A stretch of DNA of 64,000 nucleotides from Sandaracinus amylolyticus (GCF_021631985.1 NZ_CP070225.1:4092001-4156000); one strand, 5' to 3'; numbered from the stretch's first letter, positions 48,670 to 57,841 are shown. The notes: generated from the letters alone by a model not told the origin. Numbers and translations are program-made.

Positions 48670-49755
48670 TCACCACGCCAGCGGGGCGTCGGGGACGAAC
48701 GGGCGCGGGATGCGCGCGGTGGTGAGGAGCGCGCGGCGCGCGGTGACGTAGCGCTCGAGATCGGCAGGCGATGCGAGCTCGGGCGCGCGCGCGGTGCGGT
48801 GGACGACCGTGCCGACCAGGTCGGGGACGATCGCGCTGGATGACGTGTCGAGGGTCCATGCGAGCGTGCGCACGGAGGCATGGGTCGCGACGTGGGCGAG
48901 GAGCGGCTCGAGCTCGCGCGCGTCGCGCACGACGAGCAGGCCTTCGGGGATGCCGGCGCGCGCGGTGACGAGCTCGACGTCGAGGCGTGTCGCGAGCTCC
49001 GTCGCGACGGCGCGATCGGTGGTGATGATGCGGCGCGGGCGATCGTCGAGCGCGTCGAGCGAGGCGACGACGCTCGGGGTGAGGATGCGCGCGACGTGAT
49101 CGGGATCGACGGGCGCGCGCGGAGCGCTCCCGTCGAGCAGCAGCGCACCGTGCTCGACGAAGAGCCAGTCGCGCAGATCGCGTGGCGGTGGCACCGCGTC
49201 GGCGCGATCGAGCGCGGCCTCGAGGACCATCGCGAGCGGGTGCGCGTCGTCGTGCTCCGCGAGCTGCGGGACGCACTCGCGCGCGGCGCGATGATCGCCC
49301 GCGAGCAGGCTGCTCCACGCGAACTGGAAGAGGGCGCCGGGATCGTCGGCGAGGCACGGGTGCAGCGCGAGCGTCGCGGCGCTCTCCGCGGGACGCGCCG
49401 CGCGCGCGAGGAGGATCGCGAGCTCGGAGCGCAGCACCGCGTCGAAGGGCGACATCGCGAGCGCGTCCTCGAGCGTCGTGATCGCCGCGTCGAGCTCGCC
49501 CTGGCGCGCGAGCGCGCCCGCGAGATCGAAGAGTCGCTCGGTGTCGGCGGGATCGTCGGCCGCGCGATCGAGGCGCACCGCGAGCTCGATCATCCCGCGC
49601 GCACGCGCCGCGCGCGACGCGATGCGGCGCGCGTCGACGCTCTTCGAGCGCAGCGCCGCGTTCCACGCGTCCTCGTGCGCGCCGCGCTCGATCGCCGCGC
49701 GCGCCTCTTCGAGCGCGAGATCGCGACGCCCGAAGAGACGACGCCAGAGGCTCAC
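48670..49755 (-). CDS. TPR-like protein coupled to hemY (361 aa)
   Basis: It starts MSLWRRLFGRRDLALEEARAAIERG; residues about 10-200 are TPR-type helical pairs (RLFDLAGALARQGELDAAITTLEDALAMSPFDAVLR is the clearest), and about 200-361 form an unrecognised domain (RRIITTDRAVATELATRLDVELVTARAGIPEGLLVV). The GTG start overlaps the hemY stop (GTGA), so it is translated with the haem enzymes. It has no haem-related motif. The N-terminal MSLWRRLFG resembles MSFLKRMFG of the TPR protein at 42807-44111. Confidence 0.7.
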   Translation of the reverse strand: MSLWRRLFGRRDLALEEARAAIERGAHEDAWNAALRSKSVDARRIASRAARARGMIELAVRLDRAADDPADTERLFDLAGALARQGELDAAITTLEDALAMSPFDAVLRSELAILLARAARPAESAATLALHPCLADDPGALFQFAWSSLLAGDHRAARECVPQLAEHDDAHPLAMVLEAALDRADAVPPPRDLRDWLFVEHGALLLDGSAPRAPVDPDHVARILTPSVVASLDALDDRPRRIITTDRAVATELATRLDVELVTARAGIPEGLLVVRDARELEPLLAHVATHASVRTLAWTLDTSSSAIVPDLVGTVVHRTARAPELASPADLERYVTARRALLTTARIPRPFVPDAPLAW

Positions 49756-51170
49756 GCGCCGCGCACCGACGCGAGCACGCGCTCCGCCGCGCGCTCACCG
49801 CTCGCGATCGCGTCGGGGATGCCGACGCCGCGCATGCCGTTGCCCGCGAGCCCGAGCCGCTCGTGACGCGACGCGCGCGCTTCGATCGCCTCCACGCGCG
49901 CGATGTGCCCCACCTGGTAGACCGGCATCGCGCGCGGGTAGCGCATCACCTTGGTGAACGCGGGGCTCGCCTCGATGCCCATCAGCGCGCGGAGCTCGCG
50001 GCGTGCGCTGCGCACCAGCGCGTCGTCGTCGCGATCCGCGGCGTCGGGATCGTGCAATCCGCCGACGAAGGCGCGGATCAGCGCCCATCCCGCGGGCGCG
50101 CGGTTCGGCCACTTCGTGCTCGCCCACGTCGATGCGAGGATCGAGCGACGCTCCACCGCGGGCACCACGAAGCCGAACGCATCGAGCGGGTGCGGCACCT
50201 CGCTCTCGCGCCACGCGAACGTGACCGTCGCGGCCGAGCCGTGGGGGATCGCGTCGAGCCCGTCGGCGAGCGCACCGTCGACCTCGCGCAGCATCGACGC
50301 GATGCGGTGCGACGCGACCGCGAGCACCACCGCGTCGCACTCGCGGGCCTCGTCCGACTCGAGCACCACGCGCCACCCTTCCCCGTGGCGCTCGATCGCG
50401 CGCACCGGTGAATTCGTGCGGAGCCGCGGACCGATCGCGCGCACCAGCGCGTCGATCATCACCTGCATGCCGCGATCGAAGCCGATGAAGAGCCCGTAGC
50501 GCGCACCGCTCGCCGCATCCTGCTTCTTCGTGCTCGTCGCTGCGGCGCGCATCGCGCGGGTCACGCTGCCGCGCTCGCGCTCCATGCGCGTGAAGCGTGG
50601 CATCGTCGCCTCGAGCGAGAGCGTCTCGGCGTCGCTGCCGTAGATGCCCGAGATCATCGGCTGCGCGAGCCGCTCGAGCAGCTCGGCGCCGAAGCGACGA
50701 CGCACGAAGCGCGCGAGGCTCTCCTCGCCCTCTCTCGCGCGCCGGGGCGGCACGACCACCTCGAGCCCGGCGCGCATCTTCGCGCTCGGCGAGACGACCT
50801 GCGACGCGAGGAACGCGAACGGATCGACCGGCGCCATCATCGAGAAGCCCTCGGGGATGCGCACGAGGCGTCCTCCCGAGACGACGTACGCGCCGCGCTT
50901 CGCGGCGTTCGTGGAGACGACGCGATCCTCGATCCCGAGGCGCTTCACGAGCGAGAGCGCGTGCGGCTTCTCGGTGAGGATCGAGTCGGGCCCGAGCTCG
51001 ATCACGAACCCGTCGCGCTCCTCGGTGCGCAGCCATCCGCCGGGGCGCGCGCCGCCCTCGAGCACCTCGAGCTCGATCGACGGATCCTGCTCGAGCAGTC
51101 GGAACGCGGCCGCGAGGCCGCTGATCCCGGCGCCGACGACGATCACCCGCCGCGCGCCGCGCGCGCTCAT
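49752..51170 (-). CDS. hemY: Protoporphyrinogen oxidase, oxygen-dependent type
   Basis: A flavin enzyme of 472 residues. VIVVGAGISGLAAAFRLLE binds FAD; VLEGGARPGGWLRTEERDGFVIELGPDSIL, SLARFVRRRFGAELLERLAQPMISGIYGSDAETLSLEATMPRF and LAGNGMRGVGIPDAIASGERAA are characteristic of HemY/PPOX. It oxidises protoporphyrinogen or coproporphyrinogen in haem synthesis, usually at the membrane. Overlaps couple it to hemE upstream (ATGA) and to the TPR gene downstream. Confidence 0.93.
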   Translation of the reverse strand: MSARGARRVIVVGAGISGLAAAFRLLEQDPSIELEVLEGGARPGGWLRTEERDGFVIELGPDSILTEKPHALSLVKRLGIEDRVVSTNAAKRGAYVVSGGRLVRIPEGFSMMAPVDPFAFLASQVVSPSAKMRAGLEVVVPPRRAREGEESLARFVRRRFGAELLERLAQPMISGIYGSDAETLSLEATMPRFTRMERERGSVTRAMRAAATSTKKQDAASGARYGLFIGFDRGMQVMIDALVRAIGPRLRTNSPVRAIERHGEGWRVVLESDEARECDAVVLAVASHRIASMLREVDGALADGLDAIPHGSAATVTFAWRESEVPHPLDAFGFVVPAVERRSILASTWASTKWPNRAPAGWALIRAFVGGLHDPDAADRDDDALVRSARRELRALMGIEASPAFTKVMRYPRAMPVYQVGHIARVEAIEARASRHERLGLAGNGMRGVGIPDAIASGERAAERVLASVRGA

Positions 51171-52189
51171 CGCGAAGACGCCTCGTGCACGTGATCGACG
51201 AGCGCGCGCGCCTGCGCGAGATCGACCTGCGGGACCACACCGTGGCCGAGGTTGAACACGTGACCGGGACGACCACCCGCGGCGCGCAGCACCGCATTCG
51301 CCTTCTCGATCATCACCTCGCGCGGCGCGAGCAGCGCGATGGGATCCATGTTGCCCTGGACCGCGACGTCGCCGAGCGCGCGCCACGTCGAGCCCAGCTC
51401 GCAGCGCTGATCGAGCCCGATCACGTGACCCCCCGCCTGCTTCATGAGCGGATAGAGCGCGGGGTTGCCGGTGCCGAAGTGGATCGCGGGCACGCGATCC
51501 CCGAGCGCGGCGAAGATCGACGCGACGTGGGGCTGCACGTAGCGCGCGTAGTCGTCGGGCCCGAGCGCGCCGACCCACGAGTCGAAGAGCTGGACCGCCT
51601 CGGCGCCCGCATCGATCTGCGCGAGGAGGTACGCCGTGATCGCGCTCGAGAGCCGCCGCATCAGCTCGTGCCACGCGCCTTCGTCGGCGTACATGAAGCG
51701 CTTGGTCTGCGAGTACTCGCGCGAGCCGCCGCCCTCGATGACGTACGACGCGAGCGTGAACGGCGCGCCCGAGAACCCGATCAGGGGCACGCGCCCCGCG
51801 AGCGCCTTCTTGGTGCGGCGCACCGACTCCATCACGTAGCCGAGCGACGCGTTCGCATCGATCGACGGCGACACGCGATCGACGTCCGAGGCGAGTCGCA
51901 CGGGGCGCTCGATGCGCGGGCCGTCGTCCTTCGTGAACTCGAAGCCGATGCCGAGCGGCTCGAGCACGAGCAGGATGTCGGCGAACACGATCGCCGCGTC
52001 GACCCCGAGATCGTCGACCGCGCGGAGCGCGACCTGCGCGCAGAGATCGGGGTCGTGACAGAGCTCGAGGAACGAGACCTTCTCGCGGATCGCGCGGTAC
52101 GAAGGTTGGTATCTCCCCGCCTGCCGCATGAGCCACACGGGCGTGTAGGGAGTAGGCTTGCCGCGGCACGCATCGAGGAAGACCGACAT
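51167..52189 (-). CDS. hemE: Uroporphyrinogen decarboxylase
   Basis: A protein of 340 residues that decarboxylates uroporphyrinogen III to coproporphyrinogen III. Family landmarks are PVWLMRQAGRYQPSYR near the N-terminus, DAAIVFADILLVLEPLGIGFEF, GFSGAPFTLASYVIEGG, LFDSWVGALGPDDYARYVQP and ALYPLMKQAGGHVIGLD. It is the first gene of the coupled hemE-hemY-TPR unit. No hemN, hemH or hemB is present in the window. Confidence 0.96.
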   Translation of the reverse strand: MSVFLDACRGKPTPYTPVWLMRQAGRYQPSYRAIREKVSFLELCHDPDLCAQVALRAVDDLGVDAAIVFADILLVLEPLGIGFEFTKDDGPRIERPVRLASDVDRVSPSIDANASLGYVMESVRRTKKALAGRVPLIGFSGAPFTLASYVIEGGGSREYSQTKRFMYADEGAWHELMRRLSSAITAYLLAQIDAGAEAVQLFDSWVGALGPDDYARYVQPHVASIFAALGDRVPAIHFGTGNPALYPLMKQAGGHVIGLDQRCELGSTWRALGDVAVQGNMDPIALLAPREVMIEKANAVLRAAGGRPGHVFNLGHGVVPQVDLAQARALVDHVHEASSR

Positions 52190-52226
52190 GGGCCCGGCAG
52201 TCTACGCGCGCCGCGCGGCGCGCGCA

Positions 52227-53990
52227 TCAGGCGTCGGGCTCGCCTTCGAGCGCGGTCGCGAGCGCCTCGTAGCGCGCAGCAGCGAACGTCGCGAACGACG
52301 ACGCGCCCGTGGCTTCGCGCAGGGGATCCGCGGGCGCGAGCTGCGCGTGCTCGAGGCGCGCGATCAGGGAGCGCACCTCGCGCTCGTCGAGATCGACCCG
52401 CGCCGCGACGACGTCGGGTGGGATGGGATCGCTGGTCGCGAGCACGACGAGCGAGGGATCGCCCGACGCGCCGTGCGACGCGATGCGCCCGCTGCGATCG
52501 AGGTACGCGTACATGCCCGCGACGTCGGCGCTGCCCTCGCGCAGCGCGGCGAGCGCGGCCTTGTACGAGCCGACGAAGCGCTGCTCGAGGAAGGTCTGCT
52601 CGGGCTCGATGCCCGCAGCGCGCAGCACCACGCGCGGCATCGTGTAGCCCGCGGCCGACCAGCGATCGACCCACGCGGCGCGCGTCCCCGTGAGCGCGAA
52701 GCGCTCGAGCCGCGGCGCGCGCGCGCGATGCCCGACGAGCACGCCCGCGTAGTCGTCGGCGTCCTCGAGCTCCACACACGCGAGGCCGCGCGCGATCTCG
52801 TTCTGGTTCGCGCGCGCGAACGCGACCGGAGAGAGCCACGCGAGATCGAGCTCGCCCACGTCGAGCGCCTCGACGAGATCGGCGTGGCTCGCATGACGCA
52901 ACAACGTGATCTCGATGCCGAGATGCGAGCCCAGCGCGAGCGCGGTCTGCGGCGAGAGGTCGCGCTCCTTGCTGGCGACCAGGCCGAGCCGCAGGCGACC
53001 GGCGCGCGCTGCGATCGCCGCGCGGACGCGGGCGCCACGACGCGCGAACATCGTGGGCTCCGCCTCGTCGAAGGGCTCCGGCTCGAGATCGTCGAGCGGC
53101 ACGTCGATCGAGGGCGCGATCGGCTTCCACGCGCGCAGCGCGCTCTCGATCGCGCTGCGCAGCTCGTCCATCGTCGCCCACCGTCGCTCCCGCTCGCGCA
53201 GCAGCGCGCGATCGATCGCAGCCGCGAGTGCCGAGGACGCCGACGGCGCGCGGCTCGCGAGCGGCGGAGGACGTCCCTCGACGATGCGAAACGCGACGTC
53301 CGCGACGCGATCACCCTCGAAGGGCAGGCGTCCCGAGAGCGTCTGGTACCAGACCACGCCCATCGACCACACGTCGGTCTGCGGGCCGACCTCCTTGGGC
53401 GCGACGAGCTGCTCGGGCGACATGTGGCTCGGCGTGCCGACGACGAGCCCGGTCGCGGTGTAGTCGCCGTCGTCCTGCTCGAACGACTTCGTGAGACCGA
53501 AGTCGATCAGCTTCGGCACCAGCTCGTCCGAGCCGCGACCGCGCCACGCGAGGTAGATGTTCGATGGCTTCACGTCGCGATGCACGAGCCCCGCGGCGTG
53601 CGCGGCCGAGAGCGCGTCCATCACCGGCACGAGGATCTGCGCGGCGCGCGCGGGCGCGAGCGGGCCTTCGCGCCGCAGGCACGTGATGAGGTCCTCGCCG
53701 ACGAGGAGCTCCTGGACGAGATAGAGCCAGCCGCGATCGGGATCGCGATCGGCGTCGAGCACCGTGACGACGTTCGGATGCACGAGGCGCGCGGCGTGGC
53801 GGGCCTCGCGCAGGAAGCGCGCGGTCGCGGCCTCGTCGTGCTCGGGCGCGGCGAGCAGCTTGATCGCGACGCGGCGCTCGGTCGCCTCGTTCTCGGCCTC
53901 GAACACGACGCCGAAGGCGCCTCGCCCGAGCTCCCGCACCACGCGGTACTTGCGCGCGATCCTCGCGCCTCGCTCGAGCCCGAAGTGCAT
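52227..53990 (-). CDS. Ser/Thr protein kinase fused to a PhnD-like ligand-binding domain
   Basis: A protein of 587 residues. Kinase domain about 14-280: ELGRGAFGVVFEAEN glycine loop, VAIKLL Lys, HRDVKPSNIYL catalytic loop, IDFGLTKS, GTPSHMSPEQ. A Pro/acid-rich linker follows, then about 335-565 a phosphonate/phosphite-binding-protein (PhnD) type domain: LRLGLVASKERDLSPQTALALGSHLGIEITLL, ELDLAWLSPVAFARA, AAGYTMPRVVLRAAGIEPE and FVGSYKAALAALREGSADVAGMYAY. No membrane helix or signal separates them, so the sensor half must be cytoplasmic. The natural reading is a one-component kinase whose activity is set by a small ligand. Confidence 0.88.
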   Translation of the reverse strand: MHFGLERGARIARKYRVVRELGRGAFGVVFEAENEATERRVAIKLLAAPEHDEAATARFLREARHAARLVHPNVVTVLDADRDPDRGWLYLVQELLVGEDLITCLRREGPLAPARAAQILVPVMDALSAAHAAGLVHRDVKPSNIYLAWRGRGSDELVPKLIDFGLTKSFEQDDGDYTATGLVVGTPSHMSPEQLVAPKEVGPQTDVWSMGVVWYQTLSGRLPFEGDRVADVAFRIVEGRPPPLASRAPSASSALAAAIDRALLRERERRWATMDELRSAIESALRAWKPIAPSIDVPLDDLEPEPFDEAEPTMFARRGARVRAAIAARAGRLRLGLVASKERDLSPQTALALGSHLGIEITLLRHASHADLVEALDVGELDLAWLSPVAFARANQNEIARGLACVELEDADDYAGVLVGHRARAPRLERFALTGTRAAWVDRWSAAGYTMPRVVLRAAGIEPEQTFLEQRFVGSYKAALAALREGSADVAGMYAYLDRSGRIASHGASGDPSLVVLATSDPIPPDVVAARVDLDEREVRSLIARLEHAQLAPADPLREATGASSFATFAAARYEALATALEGEPDA

Positions 53991-54063
53991 CCGCGCCGTC
54001 GAGGATACCAGTCCCGACCGGGCGCTTGCGGACGTCGCGAGCTTGCCTTCTCATTCGCCCCGC

Positions 54064-55410
54064 ATGGCTACCCGAGCACGTGTCCTCGTCATCGGCGCCG
54101 GCCTCGCCGGCCTGCGCACCGCCGACCTCCTCGTCCGACGTGGTGAGACCGACGTGCTGGTCCTCGAGGCGCGCGATCGGGTCGGCGGTCGCACACTGTC
54201 GCGCCCGCTCGGGAAGGCGACGTTCGATCTCGGCGGGCAGTGGATCGGCCCCTCGCAGCGCCGCGCGCAGGCGCTGGTGCGCGAGCTCGGGATCGCGACG
54301 TTCCCGACCTACGACACCGGCGCGAAGGTGCTCGATCTCGCGGGCAAGCTCTCGCGCTACGAGGGCACGATCCCGCGCCTCGATCCGCTCTCGCTGCTCG
54401 AGCTGCAGGTCGTGCTCTCGCGCATCGACTCGCGCCGCAAGGCCGTGCGCACCGACGCGCCGCACGAGTCGCCGCGCGCGGCCGAGGACGACTCGCGCAC
54501 CGTCGCGTCGTGGGCGCGCACCCGCGTCCGATCGCCGCACGTGCGCGCGCTGCTCGAGGCCTCGGCGCGCGTGGTGTTCGGCGCGGAGCTCGGGGAGATC
54601 TCGCTGCTCCACTTCCTGTTCTACGCGCAGGCGGCGGGCGGGCTGATGCCGCTCGTCGAGATCCAGGGCGGCGCGCAGGAGACGCGCTTCGTGGGCGGCG
54701 CGCAGGAGATCTCGACGCGCATCGCGAGCTCGCTCGGCGACCGGGTGCGGCTCTCGACGCCGGTGCGTCGGATCTCGGTGCGCGGCGGCGAGGTGATGGT
54801 CGACGCGGATCGCGGCACCTACCTCGCCGAGCGCGTCGTGGTCGCGGTGCCGCCGGTGCTGGCGCGCACGATCGAATTCGATCCGCTCCTGCCGACGCAG
54901 CGCGCGCACCTGTTCGAGCGCGCGTTCCAGGGCAGCACGATCAAGTGCCTCGCGCTCTACGATCGTCCGTTCTGGCGCGAGCGCGGCTTGTCCGGTGAAG
55001 CGGTGAGCGATCGTGGGCCGCTGGCGGTGGCGTTCGACAACACCTCGCACGACGGCGCGCAGCCCGCGCTGCTCGGGTTCTCGGTGGGCGCCCTCGCGCG
55101 CGAGCACGCGGCGCGGTCGCGCGCCGATCGCCGGCGCGTGGTGCTCGAGCGCTTCGCGCGGTGGTACGGCGAGGAGGCGCTGCGCCCGCTCGAGTACGTG
55201 GAGCACGACTGGAGCGAGGAGCCTTGGAGCCGCGGCTGTCCGATCAGCCTCTTCGGCACCGGCGCGCTCAGCGAGAGCGGCGCCGCGCTGCGCACGCCGT
55301 GTGGCCCGATCCACTGGGCCGGCACCGAGACCGCGCGCGAGCACCACGGCTTCCTCGAGGGCGCGCTGGAGAGCGCGGAGCGCGTCGTCCACGAGATCGC
55401 GGCGCGCTGA
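54064..55410 (+). CDS. Flavin monoamine oxidase family protein
   Basis: A FAD-dependent amine oxidase of 448 residues. VLVIGAGLAGLRTADLLVRRGETDVLVLEARDRVGGRT is the N-terminal FAD fold and DLGGQWIGPSQ the second FAD loop. SLLHFLFYAQAAGGLMPLVEIQGGAQETRFVGGAQEIS is typical of plant/animal MAO-like proteins, and PIHWAGTETAREHHGFLEGALESAERV is the C-terminal FAD motif. No Cys for covalent flavin is visible. Substrate may be a primary amine or polyamine. It is divergent from the kinase gene (73-base gap). Confidence 0.9.
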   Translation: MATRARVLVIGAGLAGLRTADLLVRRGETDVLVLEARDRVGGRTLSRPLGKATFDLGGQWIGPSQRRAQALVRELGIATFPTYDTGAKVLDLAGKLSRYEGTIPRLDPLSLLELQVVLSRIDSRRKAVRTDAPHESPRAAEDDSRTVASWARTRVRSPHVRALLEASARVVFGAELGEISLLHFLFYAQAAGGLMPLVEIQGGAQETRFVGGAQEISTRIASSLGDRVRLSTPVRRISVRGGEVMVDADRGTYLAERVVVAVPPVLARTIEFDPLLPTQRAHLFERAFQGSTIKCLALYDRPFWRERGLSGEAVSDRGPLAVAFDNTSHDGAQPALLGFSVGALAREHAARSRADRRRVVLERFARWYGEEALRPLEYVEHDWSEEPWSRGCPISLFGTGALSESGAALRTPCGPIHWAGTETAREHHGFLEGALESAERVVHEIAAR

Positions 55411-55413
55411 TCG

Positions 55414-55905
55414 TCACAGCATCTTCTGCAGGTACACGACGTCGAGCCAGCGATCGTACTTGCGCCCCACCTCGCGCAGGCGCGCGACCTCGACGAAGCC
55501 GTGCGCCGCGTGGAGCGCGATGCTCGCGTCCTGATCCGCCGACGCGCCTGCGATGATCGTGTGGTGCCCCAGCGCCCGCGCCCGCTCGATCAAGGTGGAG
55601 AGCAGCGCGCGCCCGATGCCCTTCCCGCGCTGATCGTCGCGCACGTAGATCGAGTCCTCGACGGTGCGCGCGTAGCCGCGGCGCGGGTTGTACGTCGAGA
55701 GCGATCCCCACGCGACGACCTCGCCCTCCTCTTCGACGACGAGCACGGGGTGCATCGGACCGTGCGCGTCGAGCCACGCGCGGCGCTCGTCGAGCGTCTC
55801 CTCCTCGAGCGCGTACGTGCAGGTCGAGGTCCTCACGTAGAAGTTGTAGATGCGCGAGATCGCCGCGGCGTCCGCGGGTGTCGCGTCCCGGATCGTGCGA
55901 GTCAT
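55414..55905 (-). CDS. GNAT-family acetyltransferase, PAT/MnaT type (163 aa)
   Basis: TIRDATPADAAAISRIYNFYV and the STCTYALEEETLDERRAWL segment match the phosphinothricin/methionine-sulfone acetyltransferase branch; DSIYVRDDQRGKGIGRALLSTLIERARALGHHTIIAG is the acetyl-CoA loop (QRGKGIG) and ALHAAHGFVEVARLREVGRKYDRWLDVVYLQ the characteristic end. Members acetylate amino-acid-like toxins, though the native substrate is often unknown. It is divergent from the LysR gene, so the LysR protein may regulate it. Confidence 0.9.
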   Translation of the reverse strand: MTRTIRDATPADAAAISRIYNFYVRTSTCTYALEEETLDERRAWLDAHGPMHPVLVVEEEGEVVAWGSLSTYNPRRGYARTVEDSIYVRDDQRGKGIGRALLSTLIERARALGHHTIIAGASADQDASIALHAAHGFVEVARLREVGRKYDRWLDVVYLQKML

Positions 55906-55963
55906 GCGCGCACTCTGGCGATGGCGGACGCGATGCGTCCAAGACATCGTTCGCATCGGATCG

Positions 55964-55978
55964 ATACCCGGAGGGTAT
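55964..55978. promoter_or_regulatory. LysR box ATAC-N7-GTAT ahead of the LysR gene
   Basis: ATACCCGGAGGGTAT is a perfect inverted repeat (ATACCC / GGGTAT, GGA centre) and fits ATAC-N7-GTAT, the recognition sequence established for BenM/CatM-type LysR proteins. It overlaps the ribosome site and ends two bases before the lysR ATG, so binding would block the gene's own expression. The divergent GNAT start is 59 bases away. Confidence 0.72.
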
Positions 55979-55980
55979 GG

Positions 55981-56892
55981 ATGGAGCTGCGGCACCTTCG
56001 CTACTTCGTGGCCGTCGCGGAAGAAGGGAACGTCGGTCGCGCCGCGCGACGTCTCCACATCACGCAGCCTCCGCTGAGCCGTCAGATCCACGAGCTCGAA
56101 GCGGAGATCGGCGCGCCGCTCTTCGAGCGCGTGCCGCGCGGCGTCGTGCTCACCGCGGTGGGCGAGGAGCTGCTGCGCAGCGCGCGCGACGTGCTCGCCT
56201 CCGCGGATCGCGCGCTCGATCGCGCGCGTCGCGTCGCGAAGGGCGAGGTCGGTCACCTGCGCGTCGCGTTCGTCGACACCGCGACCTACGACGGGGTGCC
56301 GATCGCCATCTACCGTCGCTTCCGGCAGCGCTTCCCGGGCATCGCGCTGGAGCTGCTGCCCTCGACGTCGATGGGTCAGTGGCACGCGCTGCAGGAGAAG
56401 CGCGTGGACCTCGGGTTCCTCTATCACCTACCGCCCGCGGATCGCGGCATCGCGTCGCGCGCGATCAGCCGCGACGAGGTGGTGCTCGCGATGCCGAAGG
56501 GACACCCGCTGTCGCGCTGTCGCAGCGTCTCGGTGAAGCAGCTCGACGGCGAGCCGATGGTGTGGTTCCCGCGCGCGATCAGCCCGGCGTACCAGGACGC
56601 GATCCTCGGTCAGTGCCAGGCGAAGGGCGTGACGATCCGGATCGTGCAGGAGGCGATCACCGACTCGACGGTGCTGAGCCTCGTCGCGGGCGGGATGGGC
56701 ATGGCGTTCGCGGTGGGCGCGACGCGCCATCGCAAGCCGCCCGCCGTGGTGACGCGCCCGATCCGCGACCTCTCGATGCCGCTCACGGTCTCGGTGGTGT
56801 GGCGGCGCGACGACCGCAGCGCGGCGGTGCGCTCGTTCCTGCAGGTCGTCGACGAGGTCGTCTCGAGCACGCGCCGTCGCGCGGCGAAGTGA
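55981..56892 (+). CDS. LysR-family regulator, BenM/CatM/CbnR-like
   Basis: A protein of 303 residues. MELRHLRYFVAVAEEGNVGRAARRLHITQPPLSRQIHELEAEIGAPLFER is the winged-helix region and follows the BenM/CatM-type start closely (MELRHLRYFV). The effector domain (about 90-295) includes GHLRVAFVDTATYDGVPIAIYRRFRQRFPGIALELLPSTSMGQWHALQEKRVDLGFL. BenM/CatM relatives sense aromatic or related acids. It is followed four bases later, tail-to-tail, by fabD. Confidence 0.9.
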   Translation: MELRHLRYFVAVAEEGNVGRAARRLHITQPPLSRQIHELEAEIGAPLFERVPRGVVLTAVGEELLRSARDVLASADRALDRARRVAKGEVGHLRVAFVDTATYDGVPIAIYRRFRQRFPGIALELLPSTSMGQWHALQEKRVDLGFLYHLPPADRGIASRAISRDEVVLAMPKGHPLSRCRSVSVKQLDGEPMVWFPRAISPAYQDAILGQCQAKGVTIRIVQEAITDSTVLSLVAGGMGMAFAVGATRHRKPPAVVTRPIRDLSMPLTVSVVWRRDDRSAAVRSFLQVVDEVVSSTRRRAAK

Positions 56893-56895
56893 CGC

Positions 56896-57840
56896 TCAGC
56901 CGCGCGCGGTCGCGATCGCTTCGCGCGCCGCGTCGAAGTCGCCGGGCGTCTGCACGCTCACCGACACCGCGCGATCGGTCGTGCGCTTGATCATCCCCGA
57001 GAGCGCGCTGCCCACGCCGATCTCGACGAAGAGCGTCACGCCGTCCTCGACCATGCGCAGCACCGACTCGTCCCAGCGCACCGGGCGCGCGACCTGGCGC
57101 ACCAGCGCGTCGCGCGCGACGTCGCCCTTCGTCACCGGCGCCGCGTCGACGTTCACGTAGACCGGCACGCGCGGATCGACGAACGCGATCGCCGCGAGGT
57201 GCGGCGCGAGCTTCTCCTCCGCGGGCTTCATGAGCGACGAGTGGAACGGCGCGCTCACCGGCAGCGGCATCACGCGACCGCCCGCGGCCTTGCACTTCTC
57301 GCTCGCGAGCTCGACCGCGCGCGTCTCGCCCGCGATCACGATCTGCCCCGGCGAGTTGTAGTTCACCGGCTGCACGATCCCGTCGATCGAGCGGCAGATC
57401 TCCTCGAGCGGAGCGCGCTCCATCTTGAGCACGGCGGCCATCGCGCCCTGCCCGACCGGCACCGCCTCCTGCATGAGCTCGCCGCGGATGCGCACGAGGC
57501 GCACCGCATCGTCGAACGCCATCGTGCCCGCCGCGACGTGCGCGCTGTACTCGCCGAGCGAGTGTCCCGCGACCACGTCGGGCGTCTGATCGAACGCGCG
57601 CAGCAGCGCGACCGAGCTCGTCAGCACCGCGGGCTGGGTGTTGCGCGTGAGGCGCAGCTGCTCGTCGGGTCCTTCGAAACAGAGCTTCGAGAGCGCTTCG
57701 CCGAGCGCGCGATCGGCGGCCTCGAACACACCGCGCGACGCATCGGACGCGTCGAACGCCTCGCGGCCCATGCCGACCTTCTGCGAGCCCTGTCCCGGGA
57801 AGACGAACGCCACCTTCCCCTTCTGGATCGACTTGCTCAT
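56896..57840 (-). CDS. fabD: Malonyl-CoA:ACP transacylase
   Basis: A protein of 314 residues. AFVFPGQGSQKVGMG is the oxyanion loop, VVAGHSLGEYSAHVAAG carries the nucleophile Ser, RGELMQEAVPVGQGAMAAVL the malonyl-binding Arg, and PVSAPFHSSLMKPAEE the catalytic His. It loads malonyl groups onto acyl carrier protein in fatty acid synthesis. The fabH, fabG and acpP genes usually found beside it are absent; it is instead the last gene of an operon with two proteins of unknown function (1-base gap). Confidence 0.95.
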   Translation of the reverse strand: MSKSIQKGKVAFVFPGQGSQKVGMGREAFDASDASRGVFEAADRALGEALSKLCFEGPDEQLRLTRNTQPAVLTSSVALLRAFDQTPDVVAGHSLGEYSAHVAAGTMAFDDAVRLVRIRGELMQEAVPVGQGAMAAVLKMERAPLEEICRSIDGIVQPVNYNSPGQIVIAGETRAVELASEKCKAAGGRVMPLPVSAPFHSSLMKPAEEKLAPHLAAIAFVDPRVPVYVNVDAAPVTKGDVARDALVRQVARPVRWDESVLRMVEDGVTLFVEIGVGSALSGMIKRTTDRAVSVSVQTPGDFDAAREAIATARG

Positions 57841-57841
57841 C

